Shown: positions 62,965 to 64,000 of the stretch, piece after piece
Position numbering within the stretch: position 1 is the stretch's first letter
Layout of the letters: every line of letters begins with the position of its first letter
Assembly: GCF_903819165.1 (NCBI RefSeq)
Contig: NZ_CAIJCS010000022.1
Coordinates: forward strand, 1-64,000
DNA from: Aedoeadaptatus nemausensis
GTDB lineage: Bacteria; Bacillota; Clostridia; Tissierellales; Peptoniphilaceae
Direction: 5' to 3'
DNA: 64,000 nt
Translations under genes and position numbers: made by a program
The notes under the pieces: model-generated
Database searches by the model: none
The model's input: the letters and a program-made list of their open reading frames with translations, nothing else
Told to the model about the DNA's origin: nothing

Positions 62965-64000
62965 ATGGATCAAAGCATTTCCTTTTGGGTTTATGTCATT
63001 ATTTACGGTTTACTCAGTGTGGCGCTGTATAAACTTTTCAATCAGCGGGCACTGTACCCTCTCCATATGCTTCAATTAGAGGGCTATGAGGAGAGTGAAT
63101 ACAGAGCGTGGCTTAGGGCAAACGGAGATAAGATCAAGAGTTTCCGCTATCAAACCACATCGCAGAAGACGCCCCTGGTCATGACCGATCGGGCGAAGCG
63201 TCTGTTCAAGGTCCATCGCCAATTAAACGGTCTTTTGCTCGGACTGATTTTTATTCTTTCCGTAGCCTTATACGGCATGTCGCCCTATATTTCCATCGTC
63301 GTCTTCGCCGTTTTATGTGCCCTCGTTCATTTTTATCAATACTTGATCTTGATTTATGCCAATCGGATTAATTATCCGAGAGAAATGAAGATTAATCAGG
63401 GATTTTATGATGCGGCACAGAAGAAAGTTCGCGAATTAAAAGAACAGGGCCTGCAGGTCGTGGGTATTACCGGGAGCTTCGGCAAGACTTCGACGAAATT
63501 TATAACCTCCACGGTTTTAGAAGAGGGCTTCCGCGTACAAAACACGCCCTCGTCTTATAATACGCCCATGGGACTTTCCAAAGTCATCAACAATGAACTG
63601 GACGACAAGGACGAAATCTTCCTGGCGGAGCTGGGCGCCAAAGTGCCGGGAGAAATTGCGGAAGTGGCGGAGCTCGTGCAACCCTCCATCGGCATTATTA
63701 CCGCCATCGGTCCCACCCACATGCATCTTTTCAAGACCATCGAAAACATTCAGAAGACGAAATATGAATTGATCGAAGCATTGGCTGAAAAGGATGTGGC
63801 CATATTTAACTACGACAACGATTATGTCAAACCCTTAGCGGACAAGACGAAACAACGCACTATTCGCTACGGTATGGAGAATATTGATAAGCTCGATGTC
63901 TACGCCAAGGACATCGCCGTTCACGAGCGAGGAAGTTCCTTTACCCTCGGCTTTAAAGAGGGAGGGGAAGTGCGCGCCGAGACGAAACTTCTCGGAAAGC
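62965..64000 (+). CDS. Membrane-anchored Mur ligase (MurF-like), cut by window edge
   Basis: Starts at ATG 62965 behind AAGGAGAG and is open for 345 codons to the window end. About residues 1-135 contain three hydrophobic stretches (FWVYVIIYGLLSVALY; GLLLGLIFILSVALYG; YISIVVFAVLCALVHF), then a Mur ligase central domain with P-loop VVGITGSFGKTSTK and the Mur motifs QNTPSSYNTPMGLSK, EIFLAELGAK and IIT.IGPTHMHLF. It resembles MurF fused to a membrane domain, which adds D-Ala-D-Ala or a related dipeptide to the peptidoglycan precursor. The exact amino acid added cannot be settled without the C-terminus. Confidence 0.85.
   Translation, partial: MDQSISFWVYVIIYGLLSVALYKLFNQRALYPLHMLQLEGYEESEYRAWLRANGDKIKSFRYQTTSQKTPLVMTDRAKRLFKVHRQLNGLLLGLIFILSVALYGMSPYISIVVFAVLCALVHFYQYLILIYANRINYPREMKINQGFYDAAQKKVRELKEQGLQVVGITGSFGKTSTKFITSTVLEEGFRVQNTPSSYNTPMGLSKVINNELDDKDEIFLAELGAKVPGEIAEVAELVQPSIGIITAIGPTHMHLFKTIENIQKTKYELIEALAEKDVAIFNYDNDYVKPLADKTKQRTIRYGMENIDKLDVYAKDIAVHERGSSFTLGFKEGGEVRAETKLLGK

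Overview
The window looks like the chromosome of an anaerobic, low-to-mid GC Gram-positive bacterium. The evidence is a complete ctsR-mcsA-mcsB-clpC-radA cluster, a sortase-anchored Cna_B surface protein, ferredoxin-dependent 2-oxoacid oxidoreductase genes, a hybrid-cluster protein with its Crp/Fnr regulator, a membrane pyrophosphatase and several lipoprotein ABC transporters. There are no respiratory genes. My best guess is a Peptoniphilaceae-like member of the Tissierellia; this is inferred from gene content only. I found no rRNA, tRNA or CRISPR array.

Layout. 1-3385: an IS3-family end and an AT-rich accessory patch with a decayed large serine recombinase and a two-gene cassette (unknown protein plus XRE/ImmA-IrrE metallopeptidase). 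This patch abuts a type I restriction-modification locus (3386-8845). The first gene of that locus, hsdM, starts abruptly inside the SAM-binding motif, and all three genes carry frameshifts or stops. 9136-12314: a large cell-wall-anchored beta-helix/Cna_B protein whose frame is broken at a run of seven G, a likely phase-variation switch. 13716-17493 (minus): a six-gene VOR/KOR-type oxidoreductase operon. 17717-20426: small basic protein, Crp/Fnr regulator and hcp, with a perfect inverted-repeat operator. 20895-21485: two tandem small membrane proteins. 21577-25878: sugar ABC transporter (ATPase divergent from the binding protein and permeases).

27613-34196: glycolytic operon gap-pgk-tpi-gpmI-eno followed by sixA-like and gloA-like genes, with an inverted repeat around an extended -10 promoter. 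34359: murA. 35702-40858: peptide ABC transporter. 40947-43053: a phospholipase D-like gene and a small membrane gene, followed by a second, decayed copy of the same module. 43093-47110: ggt, secG, hppA. 47684: copper amine oxidase-N-type exported protein. 48606-54359: ctsR operon with a CtsR box. 54982-56814: two rhodanese lipoprotein paralogues around an ECF S component. 57010-58880: a second AT-rich patch with one membrane protein and iteron-like repeats. 59618-64000: DHFR, a GNAT/racemase-like fusion, a GntR regulator, an alpha/beta hydrolase and a membrane-anchored Mur ligase that runs off the end.

Two families of intergenic repeats recur (12368, 47220-47500, 56926, 59057-59200 and a trace at 267). 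One forms hairpins whose stems differ in sequence yet pair perfectly, which points to selection on structure.
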